Source: Athripsodes cinereus (taxonomy: Eukaryota; Arthropoda; Insecta; Trichoptera; Leptoceridae). Taken from it: 64,000 nucleotides of DNA. The translations under genes and the position numbers were made by a program. How positions within the stretch are numbered: position 1 is the stretch's first letter; every line of letters begins with the position of its first letter. A model generated the notes under the pieces. That model saw nothing but the letters and a program-made list of their open reading frames with translations. It did no database searches and was not told the origin of the DNA. This document shows positions 1 through 38,271 of this stretch, piece by piece. The stretch spans positions 11,387,684 through 11,451,683 of the forward strand of contig OX388328.1 in the NCBI GenBank assembly GCA_947579605.1, given 5' to 3'.

Positions 1-914
1 GGGAAAGCAATGTACCAATGTGCATATACAATAAAGGCGTAATTATGCGAGACTTGAGAATGCACAAAATTCAAATTTCTTATAAAAAAGTGCACATCAT
101 ATATGTGTTTAGATCATTCAAAAGAACTGTTAATGTAAAATATGTAATACGGGACAAAAAACAAAAAAAAATCATCTAATTACTGTAAAAAATATACCTA
201 GAGTGAAATTCAGTGTTTTCTTGCTATTACAAAAAAAACAAACGTAACATAGACAATCAAAAATACTTGGAATTTAATAATATATTACACTCACGATTAC
301 AATTGATATGGTAGCTGATAAAAAGTATTTTCCAGGAACGGCACAAAATAAAAACAAAAATTGTGTACAAAGTGATATTGTGTATAAAAATAGTAGCTAG
401 CTTAAGTAAGTAGGCACAAATCATTCAAATACAATACTATATTTGTATTTTTTGCATACTAGGGTGAAAACGGAACAATTTTAGTAACAATCAATTAAAA
501 TTTTCTTGTCCGGCTTACCGATGGTTCGGTTAATCGATCTTCTACTGCGCACGCTAACTGATGAAACAAAAAACATTAAGTATAAAAAAACTCAATAAAA
601 CACAATGAAAGGCCTTTTATTCGTCTCAACGTGCTTTCGGCCAGAGTTGTACAATGTGAGAATAAAAATGAAAACGAAAATAAAGTTTTTATATAAAAAA
701 AACTTACAAAACCCTTCATATTCATAGTGCATAATTTCATTTTTATATTTTTCGTAATATCCAACTGCATGTAAAAAAACATCCAAATCGTCCTCTTCGT
801 GTCAGCAAAACCTTAAGACAGTCAGGACGGATGACATACCTCATAACTTCTGAATTGAATGTTTAGAATATTTACTAATTTTTTTTATTGTTTAACCGGA
901 TTTGGGTGCAGATG

Positions 915-1212
915 ACAAAACCAATCAGAAACCTCGATTGGAGAACCATGTAGATCTGAAAAATGAGATCCCAAAAGATGGTTGCTTCTAAGGTTTGCAT
1001 AAAGTGTCTCTCGATTGGTGGAGTCCTTACATCCTGACAGTGAGAATGGTGGAATTGGAACGTTGTCCATGGACACCGAAAGTGATCACTTAAGCCAGCC
1101 TAGAGCCAATTCGTAAGCATTGGGACACCTTTCTCACTTCTTTCGATTAGATTGCACACAATGTTGCATTGTGTAGACATGGTTCTCCAATCGAGGTTTC
1201 TGATTGGTTCTG
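915..1212. mobile_element. MITE with about 33-bp terminal inverted repeats
   Basis: Ends read AACCAATCAGAAACCTCGAT... and its inverse (…GAGGTTTCTGATTGGTT), about 298 bp apart. Related sequences occur at 3065-3297, 8330-8455 (inverted) and 58240-58370, all sharing 'gatcacttaagcc..gcctagagcc' and 'cattggg..cctttctcacttctt'. No coding capacity. Confidence 0.75.
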
Positions 1213-1692
1213 AATTGAAGATGTTGAATGTCTCACAAGGGATGTTTTACGAACACCTGCCTCTTACAGGACACTCGTAACTCACAGAAAAGAGTGGGAG
1301 GCATATTATTCACCAGGGATTCCACAGGATATGTTGTATGAATTCAATTAATAAATCTAATAAAAAACTCCACTCCGAGATTGTGAAAAAATGTTATATA
1401 TGTAATACCAATCCTTCAGAGATTAATATGGTGTTACCCGTAACTTTATTAATACACTCCAATCTATTGATTGAATTGACATTTATTTTAAACTCAAACC
1501 TCTTTAAAGAAAATTACATTTTAATTTGTAACATATTTACAACATGCCAAATATAATTATCATTCTAAGTGACAGGTGCATTATACATACCCGTCACACG
1601 CGCTCATCATTGTGACATCTTAAATGATGGTAAAGAGAAGATGTTAGATAAGGGAAAGCCACACTCATAGTAATTACGATGATGTACTAATA

Positions 1693-2275
1693 TATAGGAT
1701 GTCTCAGTAAGAGTGCACTTTTTCATTTTCAAATAAAAAAAACATATTTTTTGAGGAAGTTGTGATATTTTTATTGCTAGTAAAGAAGGCATGTTCCGAT
1801 TAAGTATGGAAAAAAAAATATCTGGCAAATGACCCCAATGGCTCTGACAACAGGCAAGAACTCTTCATGAAATTTTCCTTTTTCACAGAGATGTGGCTGT
1901 ATCTCACCGATGACACGTTGGATCTCGGCATTGAGCTCAGGAGTTGTTTCTGGTTTATTAGCATTAACCCGAGGTTTCACAAAACCCCAAAGAAAAAATC
2001 GCATGATCTTGGTGGCCAGTTTACAGCAGAATTTCGTGAGTCAATTTTATGTTATTGATGTTAAAATTTTGTGAAGTTTGCGAGTGGTCTCAGCGTAACT
2101 TTCCATATTTTTGTAATAAGTTTCCACAATTATAATGTGTTGTTCTTTTGTTAAGCGCACCACTTTTAATAATCGGAATATGTATAGATGACATCTGCCA
2201 AATTTCAGTGTTGTCGGTTGCACAAAAAAAGTAACACTAAATTTAAAAAATGTTCTCTTACTGGGACACCTGATA
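1693..2275 (-). mobile_element. Internally deleted mariner/IS630-type transposon
   Basis: Inverted ends (tataggatgtctcagtaaga against tatcaggtgtcccagtaaga) bound about 580 bp. Inside, minus-strand fragments keep the N-terminal helix-turn-helix (RLTKEQHIIIVETYYKN) and the C-terminal block (FFLWGFVKPRVNANKP, ELNAEIQRVIGEIQPHL) of a mariner-like transposase. The catalytic DDE middle is missing, so it is non-autonomous. Confidence 0.8.
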
Positions 2276-2598
2276 CATATATATGAACACGTTGCTAAGT
2301 ACAAACGCAACTTTGGCAAAGTCATTTGAGCCAATTGTTGTTACAGTAGCGTATGCGTATCACACTTTGAGTGGAAGTCAAACTACTAAATAATTAAAAA
2401 AAAATTGTATAATATAATTTGCGCTGTAGCAAGGAGCCGATATTAGAATAAAAAGTTGCGAGCGCACAATGCAATTCGCACGAAAGCTTAGCAACAAATG
2501 TAGAAAGCATAGCAAAATAAGAACTTATATATAAAATTCAAAAGTTGTTATTTTTTTGGTATTGCCCCAGAACAGCAGGGTTACTCTTGACTAAAAAC

Positions 2599-2753
2599 GA
2601 TCTTAATCTAGTCTTGATCTTGATCATACGACGCACGAAGGGACTATGGTCAAAAACACCGCGCTACCACTAACGCGCGATCGGTTTGAGTGTATTTTTG
2701 GTCAATAGTCACTTCGTGCGTCGTATGATCAAGATCAAGACTAGATTAAGATC
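2599..2753. repeat. Foldback element, about 60-bp arms
   Basis: Left arm 2599-2658 and right arm 2690-2753 are near-perfect inverted repeats (gatcttaatctagtcttgat and its inverse at the outer edges) around a 31-base loop. No ORF. Probably a foldback MITE. Confidence 0.85.
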
Positions 2754-3064
2754 AATAACAACTGTACAATAACAATGTTGTGCAAAAAGAATAAATAAAT
2801 ACCTATTTTGAAATAGCTGTTGCAAAAATTTGTATAAGTAAATATATGTCAAAACTATTTTCATCACAATTTTTAACATCTTCCGTACATCTCAATTCTT
2901 TATATTGCGTTAACTAATTGATGCATTTAACACAAAATGGCTTTTCTGGGGACAAATCTACTATTTTAATTTGGATTATTGGTTGATTAATCTACACTTT
3001 ATATATCCAAACACTGGTAAAATAATCTACAATATCAATATGGGTTGAAAAAACTAAAATATTT

Positions 3065-3297
3065 AGAGATCTTGATCCGTTTGAGATCAGTTGCTTCTAT
3101 GGTTTGCATTGATTTATAGAGAATGGCAGAATTGGCGAACGTCATCTATGGACACTGAAAATGATCACTTAAGCCGGCCTAGAACCAAAACCTAAGCGTT
3201 GGGTCGCCTTTCTCATTTCTTTCGATTAGATTTTGAACAATATTACATTGTGTAAACACAGTTCTCCAATCGAGATATCTGATTGGTTTTGTCAATT
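3065..3297. mobile_element. Truncated copy of the 915-1212 MITE
   Basis: Shares the internal gatcacttaagccggcctag and the right end (cagttctccaatcgag...tgattggtttt). The left inverted repeat is missing. Confidence 0.65.
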
Positions 3298-3649
3298 AAA
3301 ATATTAAATCACATCATTGGTTGTAAAATTCAATGTTTTAGACTTAAATTATTGACTGATAAATTGGATGATAGACTTCAAACATCGGTTGACGAATCGA
3401 CAATTTTTAAACATCAACAATTATTGATGTAATTCTTTACAGCTTTTGTGAAATCAAATCATACTCCACAAATCGTGACTCCCGACTCAAAGTCTGAACG
3501 CAAGCCGTTACAAAATAAATAAACATTTATTTTGCGATAAAAAAATAAATAAATGATAAAAATTAGTTTAGTAGCATCCACAGAAGGATTAAATATAAAG
3601 AGTTATATATTATTTTATACATATTGGATGTGGGCCTAGGGGCACAAAC

Positions 3650-3724
3650 CTTCTGATGCAAGAGATAACGCTGATATGGATTTCTATCACAGTCTAACGA
3701 GGCATACACTTCGTCCAGGGACTC
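3650..3724 (-). CDS. Candidate orphan exon (75 nt), possible Itpr cassette
   Basis: A 25-codon open stretch, SLDEVYASLDCDRNPYQRYL plus flanks, between acceptor gaccag and donor gtttgt, phase 0 on both sides like the preceding Itpr exon. I do not recognise the peptide as part of IP3R. It lies in unique-looking DNA in an otherwise coding-empty intron. It could be a cassette exon, a decayed transposon piece or chance. Confidence 0.25.
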
Positions 3725-5097
3725 CTGGTCAAAACACGGTCATAACAAAAATAGTGAAATAAGATAATAAAAATAAAATAATATAATATATTTATAGAAG
3801 AATATAATTTTATGGTTTACTACAGATGTTAGAGAGTAGTCTACAATATTTACATTTTATAAGAAATTTTGTAACATTTACGATAAATTTGTAACATTTA
3901 CCATAAATTTGTGACATTTTCCAATATTGTTACAAGTTTTGTAACATTTTCAATAATTTTGTTTTGTATGATTTCTGAGTAATTTGTGGCGTTGAATTAA
4001 TTTTTTAAACTTGATAATTTTGGAAAATTTTGTTCATTTTCGTAAGACATCCAAACAATAATTTAAAATGGTTTTATTGAAAATTTTGACATTTTTGTAG
4101 TGTTCCAAGAATTGGAATAATCTATATGAATTTCCATTACATTTCCAAGAAATTTGTACACAAATTTGTAACTATTAAATATTTTTCAAGAAATTTAAGA
4201 GAATATCAATTTTTTTATTATAGCCTTTACAGGAAATTTGAAAAAAAAAATGTTATAATTAAATTAATATATTTTTTTATAAGAATTTTTGAAACCTTGT
4301 AAAATATTTTTTATACTTATTACGTAAATTTAATATTACAAAATATCAAATCACATTTATTTTGGAAAATAAATTGTTATAGGTATATTTACAAATATTT
4401 ACAAAAGTCAGAATTAGTATCGAGTTAGTGAAAATGGATAAAAAATATTATTATTGTAATATTTACACAAATTTTGTAACCTATAATTTTAGAAAAAATA
4501 CACACATCAATAAAAAAATTATAACTGAATTTCAAAAATGCATGCTGTGCAAAATTTAAATTAAAAATACAATGAATAACTTAATTAAAGATATTGTGCA
4601 TTGGTCGAATTGAGAAATAACAAAAATTTGAAACGAAAAGTAGAGGTTCAATTCTTGCTACCAGAGCTAATCGAATTGTTTATTCACCTTTACAGTTCTA
4701 TTGGAAGCACAGGATGAAAACAATCTTCTTCCATACCGTTATTTTATGCCAATTAGGCACCCTTTGTTAAAACATTCCTATATTTTGATATATTTGCCAT
4801 CGAAAAGGTGTACAGTGAAAGAGAACAGTGTGAGTTTTGGGGATCGTTGTGAATGAAAAATAGTGTCTTTTTAGACCACTAAAAAAATCACACATGCAAA
4901 AATCTTGTGGATGAAAGAAGTCCATTCCTCCCTCGTGTTCTCTAATGGAACTATGAGAAGAATAAAAGTGTAGATTATTTTTAATCTTTCTAAACTCAAA
5001 CCAATACAATATTTGTGCTAAGAAAACTACTTAAGTTTTAAAAAGTCTAAAAATGTAAATTCGTAAAAAGTGACAACAAATTATATGTATAACTGAC

Positions 5098-31787
<26,690 letters not shown>

Positions 31788-31923
31788 CTTTCTTGATCCG
31801 AGCGCACGTTCGCGCCGTCGCCCACCGCTACTGTCCTTATCTCTGTCACGCTACTAGTGCTACTGCTGTTTCTACTACGACCTTGCGCTGCTCGCCGCCA
31901 CGCAACGTACCATCAGAATGCAC
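31788..31923 (-). promoter_or_regulatory. Itpr: Probable Itpr 5' UTR part of exon, with uORF
   Basis: On the minus strand a strong acceptor (pyrimidine-rich tract ending ttgtag) sits at 31925-31924, so the start-codon exon probably begins at 31923 and follows a noncoding exon. Within it an upstream ATG at 31913-31911 opens a 12-codon uORF ending TAG at 31875. The stretch is GC-rich compared with its surroundings. The splice site is read from sequence; use of the uORF is inference. Confidence 0.55.
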
Positions 31924-32084
31924 CTACAAACAAAAGACAAATGGAAAATTTAACAATGGACAACAATTGGTAAAGCAACATTAGTTTTGCATTAAAAACA
32001 GGACGTGTGATCCTCAAAGAAAGTGCTTAATTGTGAGGGTTTAGAATAATTGTATATTTATGTTAATTTTTGAATAAAAACTAT

Positions 32085-32480
32085 TCGGTGGTGGAGCAGT
32101 GGGCAAAGAATTGGTCTCCCACTCTTAACTGTAAGTTTTCAAATGTCCTGTAAAAGGCAAATATTCGAAAAAATAAAGAAAATTTTCATTTTAAATTCAG
32201 TAGTGTGTCGAGAAATTTTAAATCTTAAATTCAGTGATAAATTTTGCCACCCATCCTGGATGTCTTGATTTTTTATTGCCATGGAGAGGACAGCTTTGTT
32301 GTTTATTGCATGCAGTTAGTTTGCTGTCTACCCCATTTGTATAAAATTCAGTGATAAGGTTTGCCGTTCACCAAGAATATTTTAATTTTTTATTGCCACG
32401 TTTATTGCAGGACAGCTTCCATGTTTATTACATGCAGTTGGTTTGCTGGCTACCCCACTTGTGGGATATGCTGTGATGGG
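32085..32480 (+). repeat. Repeat X copies, partly duplicated in tandem
   Basis: One 5' part (gtggtggagcagtgggcaaa) is followed by three successive versions of the 'ttcagtgataa..ttgcc' block and two of the 'gtttattgcatgcagtt..tgct' block, ending 'cccacttgtgggatatgctg'. Suggests internal tandem duplication or serial insertion. Confidence 0.7.
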
Positions 32481-32589
32481 AAAGATTATATTAATTTGTG
32501 TCTAAATGACGTATATTTCATTAATTCAATTTCATAACATCACTGCACCTGCCACAAGTGTGGTAGTCAGCGGACTAACTGCATTTAAC

Positions 32590-33225
32590 ACTACAGTACT
32601 CGCGCCTTCAAGTACTCATTGAGTGCTCGCGCGGGGCACATGTGTCACCCATTACCATAAGAAATTTTGAGTATAAAATTTAACGGTATTCAGAAAAACA
32701 AGTTATTATATTATACATCAGCTTTATCTTTACCATATACAGTTAAAGGTCAACATAAATTGTCTTAGATTTTATAATTATGAACAAAACAATATACTTC
32801 TATAAAAATAACATATTTTGGACTTGTTGAGATCAGCACCGTTTTGAACTATAGGAACATTCTAAATTATCAAAAAAATTGTCTCATTATAATGTTTTAT
32901 ATTATATCCTTACTATTCAATCATAATATCATCGCTATCGGAAAGATAACAACTTACGTACAAAATAAGTATGTATTTCACTCGTGATATTTCGTTTCTC
33001 GAGAGCTCGCGCGGGGCACACGCGTCACCCAGGAACTTTGTTGCTATATTGCGCAGCTGTAAATGTGCTGTGACGACTATTGTGCTGCTGATGGGAAGTA
33101 TGTCTCATATTTGAGGAATATCTAAAAGAACAGCACTGTATCGCAGTGCGTTCAGAAATTATTTATCAATTTTACATAGTGGGTGACACGTGTCACCCAC
33201 TATGAGTTGCACATTTCAAGTGTCT
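32590..33225. mobile_element. Probable MITE with gtgtcaccca ends
   Basis: 'gctcgcgcggggcaca.g.gt' followed by gtcaccca occurs directly twice (about 32620 and 33003). A perfect 28-base palindrome (tagtgggtgacac and its inverse) lies at about 33178-33205. Outer ends 'cttcaagtactcat' and 'atttcaagtgtctcat' are imperfectly inverted. Confidence 0.5.
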
Positions 33226-33387
33226 CATTCGTGACTTTTTACGAACACTTTGCTATTATAGGACGATCGAAAACTCAGAGAAAAGAGTGGACGGTCTAAT
33301 CTTTACCGAGAACTCTACAAAACATAAAAAACATTAAAAAATATTCTTTCGTATACAATTTTTGCTATAGATTATGTCACATCATCA

Positions 33388-33650
33388 TTGCATATTAAAA
33401 ATGACGCATGTGAACAAATAAATATTTTGACATTTCTGGAGTAAACTGCTTATTATATATGACATTAAAACCATTTTTTAAAGTGATTCTTAGTATCAAA
33501 TATTAAAATTTAATATTTTAAGAAAAATATCACACGACAAGAAAAAGTTCAAACAACAATTTTAATGCCCTAATGAACAGTTTTTTAAGAGCATGCCTAA
33601 ATAAAAATGCTCGCACATGCCTCATTTTAAATACGTAATGACAACATTCA
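33388..33650 (-). mobile_element. MITE of the GTTGCATATT family
   Basis: Inverted relative of 13857-14358 without the palindrome. Shared blocks are 'agtgattcttagtatcaaat' and 'gagcatgcctaaataaaaat'. Confidence 0.75.
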
Positions 33651-33939
33651 TTTTAATATCTTTACCTTGTATGGGACAAACAGCCTACTGTATCATTTAA
33701 ATTACAATTTGTATATATGAACATTACTGCATTTTACAATTCAATTAGCTATAATAAATAATTATGTCTTCATTCACACAAACCATAAAAGGAGTAAGTA
33801 ACCAGGAAAAATACAGTAAAAACAATTATCATTAATGAGGTGGCTGAATAGTCATGCACACTTCTCAGCATAATACAGCTGAATAAGTTTAACCATTTGA
33901 ATACTAATCATCAATATACGACAATCAACTAACATTATA

Positions 33940-34165
33940 TTTGAATGGTGCTCGGAGACGTGGACGTCCGAGGATCAAATGCCAAGATCATTTAAACAAA
34001 TCCTACAGGACGGCCACATGTTGAGCACATTGAACAGTAGAGCATGCATGAGGAATTGTATGTCAGTGACGGAAGCGAAAGATGTGTGCAAGGATAGAAG
34101 GAAGTGGAACTCGATCCTTTCTGCCTACCTTGCGAGGGAAGCGGTGTGATGGTATGTATGTAACT
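33940..34165 (+). pseudogene. RTE-like LINE 3' fragment
   Basis: Frameshifted: 'GARRRGRPRIKCQDHL' then tail 'gggaagcggtgtgatggtat'. Same subfamily as the inverted copy at 48892-49335. Confidence 0.75.
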
Positions 34166-34214
34166 ATTATTATTGTTGTAATTAGCACTCAAGTGGTTAA
34201 ACAACATTTCAGAT

Positions 34215-34370
34215 AAGATGAACGCATCAAATTGGGTTAGTTGGAAGAGATTGTGGCCTTGCGATAAACTCGCCCACTATATGTTGATTGTATCTAATTT
34301 GAATGTATACCTATGTTATTGTTTGTAATCAATGTACAGTAAAGAATAAATAAATAAATAAATTAAATTA
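34215..34370 (+). mobile_element. LINE 3' UTR repeat (TAAACTCGCCC family)
   Basis: 'gggttagttggaagagattg', 'cgataaactcgcccactata', 'gtacagtaaagaataaataa'. Relatives at 38272-38415, 56690-56830 and 60112-60180 (inverted). It resembles the 3' end of a CR1/Zenon-type LINE of Lepidoptera; no ORF attached. Confidence 0.6.
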
Positions 34371-34492
34371 AATTGACGAATTTTCTACATGTACCTACTA
34401 CTATTACTACTACTACACCATTACGGCATATCCCACAAGTGGGGTAGCCAGCAGACCAGCTGCATATAATAAACATGCAAGCTGTCCTCTGG

Positions 34493-34605
34493 GTCTGGGT
34501 GTTAAATGTGTATGTGTGTATCGTCGCGTTAGTATCCGTAATAAAAGATTCATCTTAGTTTGGGACTAGCTCGATCTGTGTGAATTGTCTATGAGTGTTA
34601 TGTTT
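34493..34605 (+). mobile_element. SINE family 1, 3' half only
   Basis: Starts inside the element at 'gggtctgggtgttaaatg' and runs to the 3' end. It is fused directly to the 5'-cut repeat X fragment at 34390-34492, so the junction is chimeric. Confidence 0.7.
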
Positions 34606-34697
34606 TGATTAAAAAAAATCCAAAAACTTCTACCGGATTCTTATTCTAAGGTGAAATACTACATATCTACATAAAATCCATAAAACTCCAGGCTATC

Positions 34698-34889
34698 GAG
34701 TTCGTCGGTAGCCTGGAGGTAGAGTCTCGGCCTCGTGAACATGGGGTCGATGGTTCGATACCAGGTGCCGGCAAACTCCCCTTTCACGACACAAGCTTTT
34801 AGTAGCTTACTGTGAAAGGTGTATAAGGTTGTATTTGGGTTTATAACAAACAAAACCCAGATATATCTTTTTAAAAAAAAAAAAAAAAT
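34698..34889 (+). mobile_element. tRNA-derived SINE, family 2, with poly(A)
   Basis: 'gtcggtagcctggaggtaga' (box A), 'atggttcgataccagg' (box B), 'aagcttttagtagcttactg', and a poly(A) tail of about 16. Confidence 0.85.
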
Positions 34890-35129
34890 ATTCCACAATA
34901 ATTGACATTTAGATATGTTTACCTTATCTGAAAAAATTCCAAAGTCTATATATGATCGCTCATGGATATACAAAAACCCAGCAGCTTAATGCTCTTAGTA
35001 AAAAATATACTCGTGTTGAGAAGATGAAGAAAATCAACGGCAGGATTTGAATTTGAGATATTTTTACTAAAAGTCCGAGATATACCTACTTACTTATGTG
35101 TGTTGTTAAAGAGCTACTACTAGCTGCAT

Positions 35130-35405
35130 GTAATTAATAATAACTGTCCTCTCCGTGCCAACAAAATATTAAGACATTCAGGACGAGTGGCAAACCTCAT
35201 TGCTGAATTTAAGTTTACTGGAAGACATTGCCTCAAGGCAATATTTACACCTGTTATAGAAATTTATTTTGACAATTGATTGTTTACTATTATTAAGATG
35301 TAAGATGTCATTATTTTTCAAACACCTGCCTCTTACAGGACACTTAAGAACTTATTACGAAAAAGAGTGGAAGACCAATTTTTTGCTGGGTGCTTCACGG
35401 TGCAA
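35130..35405 (-). repeat. Repeat X copy, inverted
   Basis: Reads in reverse from 'gagctactactag' (tail) through 'taactgtcctctccgtgcca' to 'gctgggtgcttcacgg' (5' end). Nearly complete. Confidence 0.7.
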
Positions 35406-35540
35406 TCAGAGCAACATTAGAGATAAATATCTAGCAAAACCCTCAGATTGTATTCCCACTACTCAAAACTCATTCAAATATAGGAAATATGGGAACGGAA
35501 AACAAAATTCTCACTTTTTAGTCAGAACATCTTAAGTAAG

Positions 35541-35785
35541 TTGGTGGCTGGTGTGATGCGGAGGTAACACTTTTGCTTGTAAGTTACGAGATCCCGAGTT
35601 CGATTCCCAGCCAGAAAAAATAAAAAATGACCTTTTTCAAACTGTCCCGAGTCTGGGTGTTACATGTTATGTGTTTAGTGTATTGTATATATGTGCATTG
35701 TCTCGTTAGTACTTATAATCAAGATTCATATCTTAGTTTGGGTCTAGCTCAATCTGTGTTAATTGTCTATGTATGTGATGTTAAG
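35541..35785 (+). mobile_element. tRNA-derived SINE, family 1
   Basis: 'gatgcggaggtaacac' then 'gagttcgattcccagccag' (box B), then 'gtctgggtgttacatg' and 'gggtctagctcaatctgtgt'. Confidence 0.8.
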
Positions 35786-36033
35786 TATTAGTACATTTTA
35801 TATGTGGACAACTCATGTTGTTCCTAATGTGGCCTAAGGAAGCTAAAAGATTGGACACTTCTGACCTAAAACGTACCGTTTACAATCACGATTGACAATG
35901 TCCTTATAAGATGAAAGACATCTCTCTCTAAATAATAAACAACATAGTAAAAAAAATATGTGAAAAAACTACCTAAACACTTAACACAGTGAATAGAAAA
36001 AAATTACAATTCCAAACTTGTGTGTGTATTCAG

Positions 36034-36440
36034 TAGTGAAGTAACGAATATTCGTATTTGTATTTGCGAATATTCGCAGATTTCAAAGCATTCGCATTCG
36101 TATTCGCAAAAAATGTGCGAATACGAATGCGAATATTACTTTGGTAATACAGTATCGGATATTGGATAAAAGTACCGGATACTTACCCGGTATGTTGTAG
36201 AAAAACGCATTGCAAGAAAACATTCTTTAAGAAAACCGAAGAGTTTTAAAATGTTTTAAATCCCTATACCATTTTGAAAATTGGGCGACGGGGGGAGGGG
36301 GGGGTTAGACATTTTAATGTTTGAGCAATCGTAGAAATTTAAGCTAGTCAATATTCGCTATTCGCATTCACGAATGTTGGCAACAAATATTCGCATTCGC
36401 ATCCGCGAATATCCAAAATCACACATTCGTTACATCACTA
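36034..36440. mobile_element. hAT-type MITE, TIR TAGTGATGTAACGAATATTC
   Basis: Starts tagtgaagtaacgaatattc and ends with the inverse of tagtgatgtaacgaatgtgt. The sub-terminal ends are packed with cgaatattcg / gcgaatgcgaat palindromic units. Imperfect 8-bp flanks (GTATTCAG / GTTTGCAG). Relatives: 53298-53640, and interior pieces at 40275-40430 and 49840-49980. Confidence 0.82.
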
Positions 36441-36849
36441 GTTTGCAGTACAATTTGTATTAGAAATGTAGCCATTCTATAAATAATACCTATCTCACAT
36501 ATCACATATCTCTCCTAACATATGACTTGGTATCACTTGAGACTATCTAACACTGCAGAGGAAACATTACCAAAACAATACAATGCAAATAGTTCCTGGA
36601 TTTTGATACGATGCCCTAATCTTATTGCAGTCAATAAATAAGTCAAGATTGATATATCTAGACAAGTACTCCTGTAACTCATTAATCAAAATAGCCAAAT
36701 AACTATTACCACTATACCATTACGGTATATCCCACAAGTGGTGTAGTCAGCAGACCAGCTACATGTATCAAACATGCAAGCTGTCCTCTCCGTACAAACA
36801 AAAAATTAAGAATTATTAATAACACAAGATATATAGTTATTTCATTGTT

Positions 36850-37110
36850 AACTTTATTAATTATGCGAGCCCGCTTTCAAGAATTTCCGCTTTCATTATC
36901 AGACGAAAGTAAAGTGAGGCTTCAATACAAAGGTAGGTAGGTATGTGACAAATAGAAAACAATAAAATAAAAATATAAAGATAAGTAGCTATTTTCATGG
37001 ACTGTCAACCATATTATAATAATTTTGAGCGGCTGTGAACGATCTTATATCAAACATCTTTGCCTGATGATGAGAGGGAACTTTCACCAATAAAATAAAC
37101 TTTAAAAGAT
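36850..37110. mobile_element. Decayed Penelope-type terminal repeats, inverted pair
   Basis: The minus strand 36920-36850 reads ctgataatgaaagcggaaat with 'cttgaaagcgggctcgcata'; the plus strand 37055-37110 reads 'gcctgatgatgagagggaac' with 'ccaataaaataaac'. They flank about 140 bases. The hammerhead core is mutated in both. Confidence 0.45.
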
Positions 37111-37556
37111 TAAGGAAATTCAGGATAAGTCTCATCACTGAAGATGTAAAATGTTTTCATTTTTCTCCAACACCTGCCTTTTACGGGACACTCAAAAACT
37201 TACGGACCCGGCCAAGACCGATTCTTGGCCGGGTGCTCTACGAAATAAAAATATCAATTGTGTTAAATGTGACACAAATGTAGTTCTCCTATTTTACTGG
37301 ACTTTTGGGTGGGAGTGAACGATAATGTTTTATAAATTCTTGTCATTTATATTATTAGTGGGAAACTGGAAAAGTTACAGAAACGAGTGGGAAACAATTT
37401 TTTTAAAGGGGCAGCGCCCGCCACATACCTCGTGCCGTACCTGGAGATATGAATCTCCATAACGTAACACGCATGCACAAATAGGATTTAATGTTGCATT
37501 AAAGCGAGAAATGCTGCCCCGGGATGGGAATGGGAAATTAATATTAATCCATTGTG

Positions 37557-37815
37557 GGCGACCGGTGTGGCGCGGAGGCTAACGCACTTGCCTTTGAGTC
37601 ACGAGGTCCCGGGTTCGATTCCCGGCCAGGGCAAAATGAAGAATGACCTTTTTCAGATTGTCCTGGGTCTGGGTGTTACATGTATATGTGTTTAGTGCAT
37701 TGTATATGTGTATCGCCGTGTTAGTACCCATAATACAAGATTCATATCTTAGTTTGGGACTAGCTCGGTCTGTGTGAATCGTCTACACGTGTTATGTTAT
37801 GTTATGTTATGTTAT
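37557..37815 (+). mobile_element. tRNA-derived SINE, family 1, best copy
   Basis: 'gaccggtgtggcgcggaggc', box B 'gggttcgattcc', and a body to 'gactagctcggtctgtgtga', ending in a (TGTTA)n tail at 37,790-37,815. Confidence 0.88.
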
Positions 37816-38271
37816 TGTATGTGAGACTACTGGAAAACAAATATAAATCCATTCTACAACAATGAGACTACGGGAGTGTTTATTATATTTCCCCATACTA
37901 TATAATACTATTTTTAAACTTCTTTGAACTGGGTACGCCGCCCGTAAATTACAACGAAAACCAAATTTAAGACTATTACATAGAAAAAACACAATTCTCC
38001 GTATGATATTTCTAGGATTATCTACATATTACAATCATATAACATCTTAATTAAATAATGTATACACAAAACACGTCTATTTTCAGTTACAGAGAAACAA
38101 ACGGACGGTCATTATTTGTACAATAATTCTTTACCAGACTTCACTTAGGATAATGATCATAATATAAACATCAGATTTAGAATACTTGAAGAACATAAAG
38201 ACTTCCCTGAAAACAGAAGAAAGGGGCGGAAATGATTTAAAAACTGGCAACACTATGATTTTTGACAACTC

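Larger units (their letters stand above)
1..5097. other. Itpr intron (partial), AT-rich with repeats
   Basis: No supported constitutive exon. It contains MITEs at 915-1212 and 3065-3297, a deleted mariner-type element at 1693-2275, a hairpin at 2599-2753 and one weak exon candidate at 3650-3724. From 3,730 to 5,000 it is very AT-rich, with loose repeats of a gtaacattt(t) motif near 3,870-3,960 and no ORF of note. Confidence 0.7.

Noticed and set aside
1..5097. Search for the next conserved IP3R exon (VQLLV... / YKQIK... block)
   Set aside because: No minus-strand frame encoding this block is present; the exon must lie beyond the left edge.
36288..36308. G-rich run as possible G-quadruplex
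   Set aside because: Part of the hAT MITE interior; the same C/G run recurs in the 53298-53640 copy, so it is a family feature, not a local regulatory site.
37557..37640. tRNA gene
   Set aside because: A and B boxes are present, but the sequence continues into a conserved non-tRNA body shared by several dispersed copies, so it is a SINE head.
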